Assembly: GCF_958295425.1 (NCBI RefSeq)
Contig: NC_081144.1
Span: forward strand, 7,293,186-7,357,185
DNA: 64,000 bases
Direction: 5' to 3'
Origin: Solea solea
Lineage: Eukaryota > Chordata > Actinopteri > Pleuronectiformes > Soleidae
Below the pieces are notes generated by a model. It made no database searches. It saw only the letters and a program-made list of their open reading frames with translations, and was not told the origin of the DNA. Both the position numbers and the translations under genes were made by a program. Shown here one piece after another: positions 1 to 11,600 of the stretch. Each line of letters opens with the position of its first letter. Position 1 is the stretch's first letter.

Positions 1-1500
1 TGTTTTCAAAGTGTTTTCAATGTCAATATCTAAGTAAACGTGTAAAATATGTCGGAGAACTGTTTCCTTGGAGGGATTGTGAATGGAAGGAGGTGTTGGA
101 GAGAGGACTCAATGACAAACACAGGTCAGACAGACCACTGCTGTTTTGTTCACAAACAAACTAAAAAGCCAAGCAAAATTGAATCCAGAGTGTAACCGAC
201 TTGTCCCAAGTGAGGGCGGTAAACAGGTGTTGTTGTTGTGAAGAGCAGAAATCGGCTCCAATTTCAACCGAGCAAACCAAGCCTGCGGAGCTCAATCACC
301 TCTTAATAAAATGGTATCAGCAGGGAAATAAACAAAAAAGGAGCCCGGGCTTTGAGTTACTCATTCCTGATGCCCATTGAAACATCAAACTAAACTCATA
401 CCTGTCTTTTGTTTGAGGCCCCACCTGGCAGCACTGATGACAGATGTGGTGGGCTGGAGAAGGCTGCGATTTAGTCTGTGTTAATCTCATCAAAGAGTAA
501 CGAAGTCGACATGACTTAAGCTACATCTGTTACATTTGTTAAAGGGGACAAACAGTTTACTTTAGTTCCATAAATGTGAGAACACTGACTCCGGGCAACT
601 TTCTGCTCCTTTAAGCCTTCCGTTAAATGTGTTTGTTTTGCACTAAATTAGCCTAAACCCTTGTGCAATTTGGGAATTTGTTCAAGAGTGTACACTAATT
701 TGTAGGTAATGTGGGTCACTTTGTTGTTTGGAATATGTTCCCATTGGAGCCAGGTCTTGTTGTTTTAAAAAAAAAAAGATAAAGGAAATAAATGTATTTA
801 CTGAAAATTACCCCTACGACAAATGTTTGCTGTGAATCCTTACAATGAGTAGTGGTGTTAACATTTTCCTTCTCCTCATAGCAAATGTGTGGAGTGCAGA
901 CTAAAAGCACAACACTATATACTGTAACTTCAGAGTGGCTATTATATATTTATGATGTTATTCTGCTTTCTTTTTTTTCACCTTTCCCATGTTATGTATC
1001 AATAAGTATTCTTTCACAGACTCAAAAAAGAAAAATGTGACTTCACATTTGTATTTACATGTATACATTTTAATTTAAATCATTACTGTGGGTTTTTTTC
1101 TCCAGTGTGTGACAAAATTCCGCTATCTTGTGTCGGGATGTAACATAAATAAGTACACATGAATAGTGAATATATGTTCCCAAAGATCCTTTTGATTGAG
1201 CGTGTTTCATTAAGTTGCTTTTTCATAACTCGCGTCAAACGTGGATACACCCATTAATGTTTTTTAGATCTTTAGATCTGCCTATAAAGATAGAGTTACA
1301 AGCTCTAGAATAATAAGGCTGATTTGATTTAAAGGCACACTGTAGATGTACCATAGTTTTTACACGGACGATAAAGACGCTCTAACTGCCCTTTCACTGC
1401 AACTTCATGAAGCATAGGGTTTTACTATACTTTTCTTCATTTTATGTTGCGTAACATATGACAACGCGCCGCAGTCCCATTCCATTCATGCTTCCCTCTC
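1..1500. other. Unrecognised intronic DNA
   Basis: AT-rich sequence with short homopolymer runs and many stop codons in all frames. No coding exon, RNA gene or recognisable repeat was seen. Confidence 0.5.
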
Positions 1501-1501
1501 A

Positions 1502-2012
1502 GGTTGGGGACACACTACATGACTTTATCAGTCGATTTTGAAAAGACATGGAGAACACGCTTACCGACTGGTTTCAGCAGATTTTGTGCGGATCACACAT
1601 TTAATGACAGCACCTGGTGCGGGATCACAGACTACGTGATTTGTCACGCCAACTGAACACATCAAAGTCTCGCGAGTGCGAACATGTCTACGAGAGCGTC
1701 AGTTCTGATATTCCCGCTTCTTATTGCCATCTTCGTCTTCTGACGCTATTTCCCGTGTCCCACCTACTCTTTTTCATTGGCCCTTGGCAACATGTGTTTA
1801 CAGTTGGGTCACTAATCAGTACACACTACCCGAATGCATCCTGAGTTGGCTCAAAAAATTAAAAAACGTGTTTGATTGACTGCGCCTGCGACAGATTTCA
1901 GTGCCAACTGGCCATGCTGACTGTCCCCAAATAGTGCTGACTGGTGCAGACTCTGCCCGACTGTGAATTGTGCGTAAAATTGGGCAAAATATCTTGTTGT
2001 GTATCAACTAAC
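1502..2012. mobile_element. Degenerate TIR element (MITE-like)
   Basis: The left end reads GTTGGGGACACACTACATGA. The right end, read on the other strand, begins GTTGATACACAACAAGATAT, giving a weak inverted terminal repeat. The interior contains Tyr/Asp-rich pseudo-coding sequence around TCTCGCGAG and several motifs of the ACACACTACNNGA type that resemble a common teleost non-autonomous DNA transposon. No transposase frame remains. Ends are approximate and the assignment is by recognition only. Confidence 0.4.
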
Positions 2013-2926
2013 TCGTAACATGCAATCATATTCACGTTTACCTAAGTTGTTGCATCACCAAGCTTATGTCTCCAGACAAGAGCTTTGGCAACTCTGGATT
2101 ATGTCGTTGTGGTTAGGTATGACTAAGATTAGGAAAGTTTTGGTTATGGCAAATACATAATGGTTGAAGACAGATTAGGGTAATGGAATGCAACATTTCA
2201 TGGTTGGAGAACGATTGTCGTTACCATAAAATGAAACACAAATATTAATTGCAGGTCTGTGATGGAGCACATCTGCTTTCCAGATTAGTAGTCAGACCCA
2301 CTATGTACTCAGTCATCAGCCCAGCCTCCTGTCTTAAAACATAAATGGTTCAGTACAGAAGAATCCAATGTAGATGTCATTTCCTTGTGTGGCTATTTTA
2401 AGTGTTTCTTTAATTAAGATTTTGATTTAGATTAGAAGATCAATTCTGCAGCGGGAATCATTATTGTACTCTCAAAGAGCAGAGCCTTCCAACCGTCCAA
2501 ATGATCAATACCTTGACATGGAAGTGTCACTGACCTTGTAAATTTCCATAACAACCACAGTCCTCTGCAGTTTCACCGGGGGGGAAACAAACAAACAACA
2601 TCTACGTGTACGTTGCTACTGCATTCTGTCATGTTTCTAATTATGGGCACCCATGTAAACAGATTAGCGTGTTCACACTGCATGCCTAAGCTGCACCCAA
2701 GTTCCGGCATCTCACCTATTTTTCACGCATTAGGCATGCGGTTCCCAGCAAAGTTCTGTTGATAATGATATTGACATTCTACCAGCATTGGAACTCAAAA
2801 CTGATACATTTCACAGTAGTTTTTGAATCTGAATATATGAAAAACATAAATATACTGTATTTTCTCCAGCTAACCATCGTGTTAAGATGTAGAATTGTCA
2901 ATAAATGTTCAATGAGTGAGTGCTTC
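2013..2926. other. Unrecognised intronic DNA
   Basis: No gene-like or repeat-like structure was recognised apart from short AT-rich runs. Confidence 0.5.
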
Positions 2927-3310
2927 TGCCCCTTTTTCCACTTTCATTATCTGGACGTTATTCAACCATTTAAGAAGCTTCTGTAGAAGCTGACGTCACA
3001 AACATGTGACGTGCTGGTGAATCATGTCTGTGATTGGACAGTCGTTCCGTTGAAGTCCTGAGGTTCTACCGTAATGACAAGTATATGAGCGCAAAGCTCT
3101 ATTTCTCTGCTTTCCGGTATCCATCCATCTTCTACCACTTTATCCTCCACATGAGGGTCGCGGGGGCTGCTGTGCCAATCTCAGCTGACTTAGGGCGAAA
3201 GGCGGGGTATACGTCGCCAGTCCATAATCTTTTCATTTTCTAGACATCACAAATCTAGCAGTTACGGTAATGAGAAGTACGCATGCCAAATCCTGTCTGC
3301 GACAACAGAA
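2927..3310 (+). repeat. Composite dispersed repeat, copy 1 (contains a SINE fragment)
   Basis: This block aligns in the same orientation with 58066-58490, including a 41-base identical stretch (3067-3107 equals 58220-58260). Both copies carry the same antisense 3' SINE fragment at the same internal point, after CTTTCCGGT. Both then continue into homologous sequence ending near ACGCATGCCAAATCCT. The shared breakpoints mean the SINE fragment was already inside when the unit spread. No coding capacity was seen. Confidence 0.8.
3119..3225 (-). mobile_element. 5'-truncated SINE 3' fragment (ATCC-tailed family)
   Basis: On the plus strand it begins with the reverse of a (GGAT)n tail, followed by CTTCTACCACTTTATCCTCC. 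It then runs through GCCAATCTCAGCTGAC and ends at CGCCAGTCCAT. The same sequence forms the 3' half of the fuller copies at 14265-14580, 39198-39570 and 51338-51636. It is nested in the composite repeat. Confidence 0.8.
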
Positions 3311-3400
3311 TAGTAACAGACGCTGTATGTGAGGAAAGTCGATGCTAAGACTACAGGAAAACCCGATAAAGGTTATATTATGTTAGGTGAAGGGCATATT

Positions 3401-3436
3401 CTCTCTCTCCCTCCCTCCCTCTCTCCCTGTCTGTCT
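3401..3436 (+). repeat. CT/CCCT-rich simple repeat
   Basis: A pyrimidine tract made of CT then CCCT then CTGT units. Confidence 0.85.
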
Positions 3437-6021
3437 GAGAAAACAAAAATGATGTGACGTTTTAAAGTCATAAACCTGACTGGTGGTGGTGGTGGGGAGG
3501 AGACATGTGAGCGAGACACACAGCAGGCGTGAACACACTCACACCAGCGAGACGCAGCAGTCATGTCGCCCCTTATTTTACAGTTCACTTTAACTGTTAA
3601 TCTTTCCAACACTTTTTTTTCCCCCCTTCACTCCTGTGTCTGACCTCGCTGAGGACAGGACATGTTCTAGTGCCTCTGCAGACTGGCTTGAGCTACTTTT
3701 CATTTGTCATGCTATGCCAGAGAGCACAAGCAAAGATTTGTTTGTTTGTTTGTTTGTCTATATTTTCTGTTTCTATTTTTCAAATTAATTTACTTGATTT
3801 GAGGGTCGCTTTAACTAGTGACACAAACTTTGAGTCCCATAGTGTGACACAGGAAAGGACATTGTTTTGACATTATGTTTTTATTTTCCCTGGGAAAAGT
3901 GTCCGAGAAAAGGGATCATTTAATTTCATAGCCAAAAGATGAGCAAAATCTTTGCAAATGCCTTTGACCTCTTGATGATAAAATGGAAGAAAAACAAACT
4001 GGTCATAATAGTTTTTCTTCAATTTAATTTTGAAAAAGGAAAATGTGAGAAAATCAGAATGGTGAATCGCATTTGGGATTTAGAGAGCCTAGTCTTACTG
4101 GTTGCTGTTTTCTGTGTTTGAGTTACACAAATATATAAAAGGGTTTTGCCCTCTGTTAGCCATCTATAGCCATCACACCTGGTGTGGTGCCCAAATCCAG
4201 ACAGATGACTGGAAAAAAAATCAACCAAAAGAAATCATTCATTCTGAAAAACCAAAAAGACATACAATAATTCAGCAATGTAGCCATGCAAAATCCCTTT
4301 TTTCTATTTTGAAGTCCCTGTTCATGTGCAGACTGATCAATACTAAATAAATCAACAGTGACTGTGATCCAACACACTCCAGCAGCTTCCAACAAAGAAC
4401 CATTGACCAGTGACTGGAGATAAAGTTCAGCCGATGCAATTATGCAGTTAACACAAAAAAGTTTCCAGGATAAAATGTAATACATGTATAATTGAGCTTT
4501 AAGCACACATAAAGCGTTCCCTTTTATCATCTGAAAATGACTGTACATTGACTAATTAAGTGTATTAAATCAGAAGCCTTAAACGTTCCGTGTCACGGTG
4601 AAATACGTTTTTTTTTGGGTGCGCCTCACACTCCTGTAACTTGCAAATCCCACAAACGGTATATCTTTCTGCGGATGAACTCTTTACACCTCGAGGGCTT
4701 ACCAGTCCGGTGGAAAACACATTACCCCAGCAAAAAGATATGGCTGTAAATAAGAAAGTGATGCAGAAACAGGGAGAATGGATGAGTGCTAATGGGCAAG
4801 CACTACAGTCTTACAAGACAGTCCATTAAACACCTTTCACAGCCACCGTGGCTGTATGCCTGGAATGAAAACCATGATATAAGCTCTTGCAGGTCAAGGG
4901 GTTAACTCACTATAGAAGTGTACTGATAAATGCTGAGGCAGGAGCAGGGAGTCAACAGCCTGACACGAGGTTATCAGAATCACACTGTATTACATTTATC
5001 TGGGGACCACTTTATCTCCACTGGAGAACATCTGGTCACCCACCTTGTTCTGTCTCTCATATCTTCATATCAGTACACACTTGAGTTGAAGGGAACGTAA
5101 TGAAAAAAAAAGAATATTAAAAAACAGCAGCATTGTTGAATGTTTGACCAGCGCTTGGTAATTTGTCCTTCAGGGCTGTGAGAGAATAGTACTGGGCAAA
5201 GCCAGAAGGATAAATTGGCTTTATCCAATTTTCCACAGCTGTAAGATCTAACGTGCTATTTCACCTCAGACACTGCTGTGGGATTTTTCTTCTTTTTCCA
5301 GAAACAAATACACAAGAATGACCGAAAAAATAAGAGGGCCATCCGTCTCACAGGCTTCTTTACAGCACTTGTCCTGACATGGTAATTCAACAACCTCCTA
5401 ATGAGAATTTGCATGGATATAATTTCTAGTGGGGCAAATGTAGCCATATAGATAAGCAAACTGCAAGTTTTGATGGACTTTTTGTGGGGCATACCACTGG
5501 CAGAGAGGGAAATTAATGACCTCCCAGGAGAGGGAGACTGGTGTGTTGGGAGGATTATAAATAGAGCAATGGTATGATGGAAAGTCTGTGATATCTGTGT
5601 GTGCCTCCCACTGATTCTGGATGACCCACCGAGACTGAAACAAAGAGATAAAGTTGACACATTTCCTAAACCAGCAAAATTACTAAGCGTCGAGGTTTGA
5701 TTACATCACTATGTAAATTGTGACATTTTGCAACAAAATAATATGTGAATTTCACTTGAATGAAATCAATGAGCTTATTAGCTTGATAAAAACGTTCCAT
5801 GTTTAAACATTTCTTTTCACTTGAATAACAGAACCTTAGGGAGCAATTCTGACTCATAAGTGGTGTGTTCCGGCTGGCTAACGTGCAAGTCGGTGCTTTT
5901 ACATGATGTTACAGCGATTCACATTATTGTGGTAGTCCAACTAAAACCAGGCTTTTGAAATACTAAACTTGTAAATTTCAGTCAGAAATGCGGCTGAATT
6001 GGTTGGGATTTTTTTTTTTTT
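3437..6021. other. Unrecognised intronic DNA
   Basis: It contains a short (TTTG)n tract at about 3737-3757. Open frames here, including one of 130 codons at 4156-4548 on the minus strand, show no recognisable domain and look like chance. Confidence 0.45.
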
Positions 6022-6239
6022 AAATACTTTATTAATCCCCTTAGGGAAATTATTCTCTGCATTTTGACCCATCCTAGAATTAGGAGCAGTGGGCTGCCAC
6101 ACTGAGTAGTGCCCGGGGAGCAATGGGGGTTGGGTACCTTGCTCAGGGATACCCCAGCCCTTTCGACCTGGTGGGGACTTGAACCAGCGACCTTTCGGTT
6201 ACAAGCCAAGTTCCCTTTCCACTTGGCCACAGGCTGCCC
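6022..6239 (-). mobile_element. tRNA-headed SINE, near full length
   Basis: On the minus strand it starts at 6239 with GGCAGCCTGTGGCCAAGTGG, which includes a tRNA-like box A. This is followed by a box B, GGTTCAAGTCC (6176-6186). The body carries the CCATTGCTCCCCGGGC-type core and ends in GGGGATTAATAAAGTATTT. It matches a tRNA-derived SINE type seen widely in teleosts. A poly-T run at 6009-6021 (poly-A on the element strand) may be its tail. A second copy without the head is at 22072-22217. Confidence 0.8.
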
Positions 6240-6419
6240 TAACTGCAAATGCAAATGCAGTTGGGAGTCAAAACACTATTGCATGTTGTCAGTTGGACCA
6301 ATGAGGAGATAGAGTTTATGCTCTGCCAGCTCAAGTAGTTGAATAATTTAAAGTTTGAGGATCATAGGAAGACTTTGAGTGACTGTTTACCTCCGCATTA
6401 AAACCACTTGAAGCTCAAC

Positions 6420-7265
6420 TTCAACTGTTCTCGATGGAACGACACAGAATATTTTTTTTCACTGCAGTGAGCTCGACGGTGACAAAAACGTCACTTCCAG
6501 GGAAGCTCAGCTTCTCTCGGAGTCAATGGCACTTCTGCATGATTGGAGGAACTGTCTGAAAGGTGGAACCAGTTTCTCATTGACAGTGTTGCAGAAACTT
6601 ACACGACAGCAGAGCCTTTTCTGCTCAGTCCTGTGTGGATTTTGCGAGGGAAGTCTGTAGAAAAATAGCTGCTTGTTGTGTGTCATATGCTTGGCGATCA
6701 GTTTTACGTAAATTATCGCGTTTTCTTGTTCTAGTTGTTTGTTTGCAGAATTTGTTTAAGAATGTATGTACAGTATAAATAACTGGGCCTGAAACAGGCG
6801 TATGTCTCTACCCAATGTGGCATAGGCAGCTTAATTCTTAATTCTTAACACTTAATTCAATAAATTGATTCCCCTCGAAAGTATTTGTATGAAGGGATAA
6901 CATGGGTGCATTTTATTGCGTCACTCTCTTGTAAGTTCAGTTTTATCTGATCTTTTGTCACGTCCACCATATGTGAGACTGTGCCAACAATGAACTCTGT
7001 ATGAAGATGAATGACTCACTCCACTGTATGAAATGAAGCCAAAATGTTTTGGATACATGTGCTGCCATCTTGTGCTGGTGACACTATTCAGAGCCAGAGT
7101 CTGCACAGCAGTGATTGTGGAGTGGAGCCATGATGATGTGAACGTCCTGCTGATACAATTGTTCGACCAACTGTCAGTCCAAGCTGTCAATCATGAGGTT
7201 TTAAAAGAATCAAGTATCAAACAAGTCATAAAAATGGAACTTGATGAACACTTCATCTTCTTCTT
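6420..7265. repeat. Possible dispersed repeat sequence
   Basis: Two stretches, about 6455-6560 (GAGCTCGACGGTGACAAAAA) and about 7020-7265 (GCCATCTTGTGCTGGTGACA), resemble common teleost interspersed repeats. I found no second copy in the window. The assignment is recognition only and could be wrong. Confidence 0.3.
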
Positions 7266-8346
7266 GCAAAAAAAAAAGTAGTGTGTACTTTAACTTTAAT
7301 AGCTTGGCTCATGTCCCATCTGTTAACATAGAGGACGGCGCACACTGCAATTAGACACCTTCAGGCGATCAAGATAGTCATGTCGTCCATCTTCGTGGCA
7401 TCGCTGATAAAAATTCAATTTCTCTGCTTTAATACCTGAAGCACATTTTAATGGTATGCTTCACACAGGGCCCAACAAGTCTAGAAGTCTAATAGAATTC
7501 AAGCCTTAGCAGTTTTAGTCCAGTCTAAGGGCCCTGCTCGTGACAAATCAATATACTTTGAGGGTGGAGCACAGAGATCAGGGGACTGGCAGTTAATCGG
7601 AAAGTGAAATGAGAATCTCTTTAAGTACCTCAGTACCCTGTGTGCACAACAGGACTGAAGTGGTCCCTAAGGATACGTTACCACATCAAATTTTCTGTGC
7701 CCTCTCTGATGGATAACCGCTCAAGAGCTTTACTTTACTGATATGAATATGTGTGTGGAGAATGTCATCGAGTGACGACACTTTGCAGACACTGCAAACT
7801 GAGTGCATGCCTTGATCTGTGCCTTTACAATCGTAGTACTTTTTCCTATTATCAGTTTTGGCATCAGACTGATAATATAATTAAAAAAAAGTTGTGAAGT
7901 GAAATGTTAAAAAGACTGCTTTTATAAATCAGCTCAATTTATAAATCAGCTTTTTGTTATTGTTTTGATGAGTTCATCATTCTAGTCAAGAACTTGATTT
8001 GTTCTTGAAGAAAAGAAAAAGGCACAATTGAAATTGAAATCAGTAAGTGTAGTCAGGGAGCGTTATGAGTTTGACTTCCAGTGTAGTGTGTCGTGGATAA
8101 CGCAGTGATGGTTTTGGAGATGATGTGAGATTACTTTTTTTAATCCAACATGCAGACACAAGCCGGGTTTCACTCAGTTCTATAAGATATTACAGGTTTG
8201 TCTGTTTTTGTTTGGACTTGTTTTTCTTTTTTTTCTTGCCCTACTTTGAACTTGTGTTGTTTTCTGGAACCCATGGTTTCTGTATTGTGTCAGTAAATTG
8301 TAGCATGCATATGGTGTGAATGCTCAAAAGCATTGTAATGGTTTAA
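7266..8346. other. Unrecognised intronic DNA
   Basis: No exon, RNA gene or repeat recognised. Confidence 0.45.
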
Positions 8347-8347
8347 G

Positions 8348-8672
8348 TTAGGGGTGTCAAACATGCGGCCCACGGGCCAGAACTAGCCCCCCAGAAGGCC
8401 CAATCCGGCCCGCAAGATGAATTTGTGTAAATTGCTGTTGTAAGAAGTGTATGTGCAGGGAGAGAGAGTATGAGTTCAATTTAATTAATTAAATTAATAT
8501 TAAGCACCACATTTTCAGGTTTTCCATAATGTGTTTTGTAAAAAAAAGATTCATTAAATGAAAAACAAAGGGAAAACATTGGAGTTATTGTTGTTTATAG
8601 GTTATTATGCTATTATTTTTTCTCGTCCAGCCCAATTGAGATCAGACTGCTCCGTATGTGGCCCCAGACTTA
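8348..8672. mobile_element. hAT-type non-autonomous element, degenerate
   Basis: The left end reads AGGGGTGTCAAACATGCGGC, the hallmark end of a very common vertebrate hAT-derived MITE. It is followed by CCGGCCCGCAAGATGAATTT. The right part has TCCGTATGTGGCCCCAGACT, the usual penultimate segment, but the terminal GACACCCCTG-like end is not intact. Boundaries are approximate. A related scrap lies at about 24845-24890. Confidence 0.65.
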
Positions 8673-11600
8673 CAAAACAAATTGGGGACACATGTATGTG
8701 TTATTTGAAATAGGTTATATAGTGCGTGGAAAAAAGATGCTTTGCACCAATGACCCAGTGAAAGTTTTTCGCTGACACTGGTGAAGTGTCGAGGGCAGCT
8801 GTCAGTCAAGGAAAAGGCATTGTGCATTTGGATGTAGCATTATGTCTTATTCTATGACAGTGACGCTAAAGAAAATGGTGGATGAAACAGAACTTGGTGC
8901 CAGCTGTAACACTTCCAAGAAGAAGAAGAATCTTTTTAGCAGACATCACCCCAGTGTGTCCCCTGACAGTGTCAGGTAGGATGGAGGCCCTCTTCCACGT
9001 GCAGTATGTATAACAGACAGAAAGCATTAAATCCATAACTAACACAATGGAAGTCTTTATAGCAAAATATGTTCAGTCTGTTGTAAAGACCGTAGCCTAT
9101 ATTATAGCAATTTTGTTAGTACACTTCAGATAAAAATAAAATCATAGTTTGCATTCTCTGTGCTCTGTGGTAGGATAAGTTAACAATTTAATAACAATAT
9201 ACTGTTTATAGTGATATCAATTTCTTCAATATCAATGTATATAAGTATTAGTTTCAGTAGTATGCTGATTTAATAATTTAATAACTGAAATATTTCAGGT
9301 TGAGACATTTTAAATTCAGTGTTTTGCCTCAGATTATGTTTTGGGGTTTAACATGTATTTGTTGTTCTGTGTCCATGAAAATTATTTTCCTGTTAACTGG
9401 TTTCTTCAACTTTCGCTCATTTATTTTTGCAAATTATTTTTCTTTATTTAATATTGTTTTTGGCAATTTCACTCGGCCCTTGTCTGTGTTATAATTTTTT
9501 ACAATATTTATCAATCTTTTCTGACATATAAATGAAATCACCTCCCAACCCAACCAAATAGAAAATGGTAACAACAGCAAAAGTTGTGAAATGTAACTGA
9601 ACAGTGGCATATAAGAAGCGTTCCACTCCTGGTACCTTTAGTAGAACACCTCAAGGGGTACACCCACTAATGAAATCCTTCTTCACTGGCATTAAACTGT
9701 GTTGTGTTTACTTGACTCATATTGAAACAGATCAAGGCTGATAGAAGCACTTGCAAGTCATTAAACATGACCTTTTTCCCCACAAACCAAAATCAATCAC
9801 CTCAAAGTCGTGGCCTTGACTTATCAATACTTAAACCAAATGAAATGCACCACCCAATAGGGAGTGTTTGCCGGCTATGTAAAGATCACACCGTTCACCG
9901 AATAATCACCACAGTCATGCCATTTGTTGTCACTGTAGTAGTTGCCGGGTGCTGTTAACTAAAGAGGAAAATTCCACATTTCATCACTGAGATATAAGGA
10001 AATAATGCACACATACATTGTGTTGGGCTCTGAGTAGATCGGCTTAGTGACGACCTAAGACACGCGGCACACAACAACGTGCAAAATCCAGAAGACTGCT
10101 GCATGTTTTGTACATTATGATGTTATGTCTGTTGTAAAAGCAGGGTTATAAAACATGAATGGGTGCTGTTGCAGTCATTTGTCGATGACTTAACCGTCAA
10201 AATGCAACAGCCCTCGTTGATCTTTGCTTGAAGCGAGCTCTGTGCGAATCTTTGAACATATTTATTCCACTTGAGCTACTAAAATGCCTTGATGTGCTAG
10301 TATGGCGGTGACCAGGGGTAAACATTATATTTAATGTAGTGGCATTAGGAAATTGCAACTTGAGCAAAACCTTCCCATATACAGAAGGAGTCTGTTTATT
10401 GTTTACAGCATTATGAAGGGGAGGGTGGTGGCTAAACAGGCTTTGATGATGACCGCATAGATATCTGAAGATTCTACTATCAAAATGTTGAGAAAAGATT
10501 GGACAAAACTGCAAGGAAAAGAGAATCGGAACCACAATGACAACCTGATGTCATGTAAACAATGTAACTAAAATGGAAACACACTTCTGGTTTTATGATT
10601 TCATGTGCCTGGGTCACACTTCCTATGTTTTGGGCTTTATATGTATTTTGTGAGCACTGAGTCGTACATGTGTGAATACTGGCAGTCTTTGTCGCATAAC
10701 CGCAAGCAGGTTTCTATGGTTACCATCTTCTTCATTTTGTCTTTTGACCAAAACAAGAGACTGGGCTGAAAAGTGTTGTGCCACCGAGGACATGTGTAGT
10801 TGGCATGTACAGTCAGACTGGAGGAGTGCATGCATTTATCCACGGAGGGTCTATGAGGACCAATGCATAAATGTGCTGATGAATTTTACATCACATGGAC
10901 CCCCTAAAGTAGTTTTATGGAGTGTTTCCATTATGGTAAAGTACAGTTTGGAATGGTAAAGCTCTTGTCCAGGCTTGCATTTCAACTGAAAACAGTACTT
11001 GGTAGGCGGGATGTGCTCTGTGCGAGATACGCATGTGAATTGTTGTACCCATGCACTGAAGACGAACAACGACATTGAACGCATCACAACGGAGCAGCTT
11101 GTTTTTTTTCTGCTCGGTTTGTCTCAACAAACTCAAACTATTCTCAACTTTGTTTGAGAATATATGTACCACACCGAACCGTTCCACTCTGAAAACACGG
11201 CTATACTTTACAGAAAGTGACTTTTTATGGATTAAATCTACGCGGCAGGAAATGTACCAAAAATGTATTTTCCTTTAACAAAGAAGTGGACCTCCTTATT
11301 AGCTATGTAGAGTCAATTTAGAAAGAATACTAGTTCCATTCAGCCATTACAGTAGTATAGCTGCACGTGCCTGACTCACTGACTGATGGTGCATTTCACA
11401 TCCAACACTCTTTGAGTTACATCTGTATGATGAAACACATCACTGTCTTTTTCCACAAAGCAGCAGGAAAATGTGAGGAAAAAGTGGTGGCTGAAGAAAC
11501 ATCTCTGCTTCAAACGTACCTGCCATGACTGACTCTTTCTGAAGTTATAGAGACAAACTGCTCTTCAGTTCCCCTTTGCTAAGCCAGTGGTCATTATACA

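Noticed and set aside
6170..6239. A functional tRNA gene
   Set aside because: Box A and box B are present, but the sequence continues into a SINE body and lacks a proper tRNA cloverleaf and terminator; it is a SINE head.
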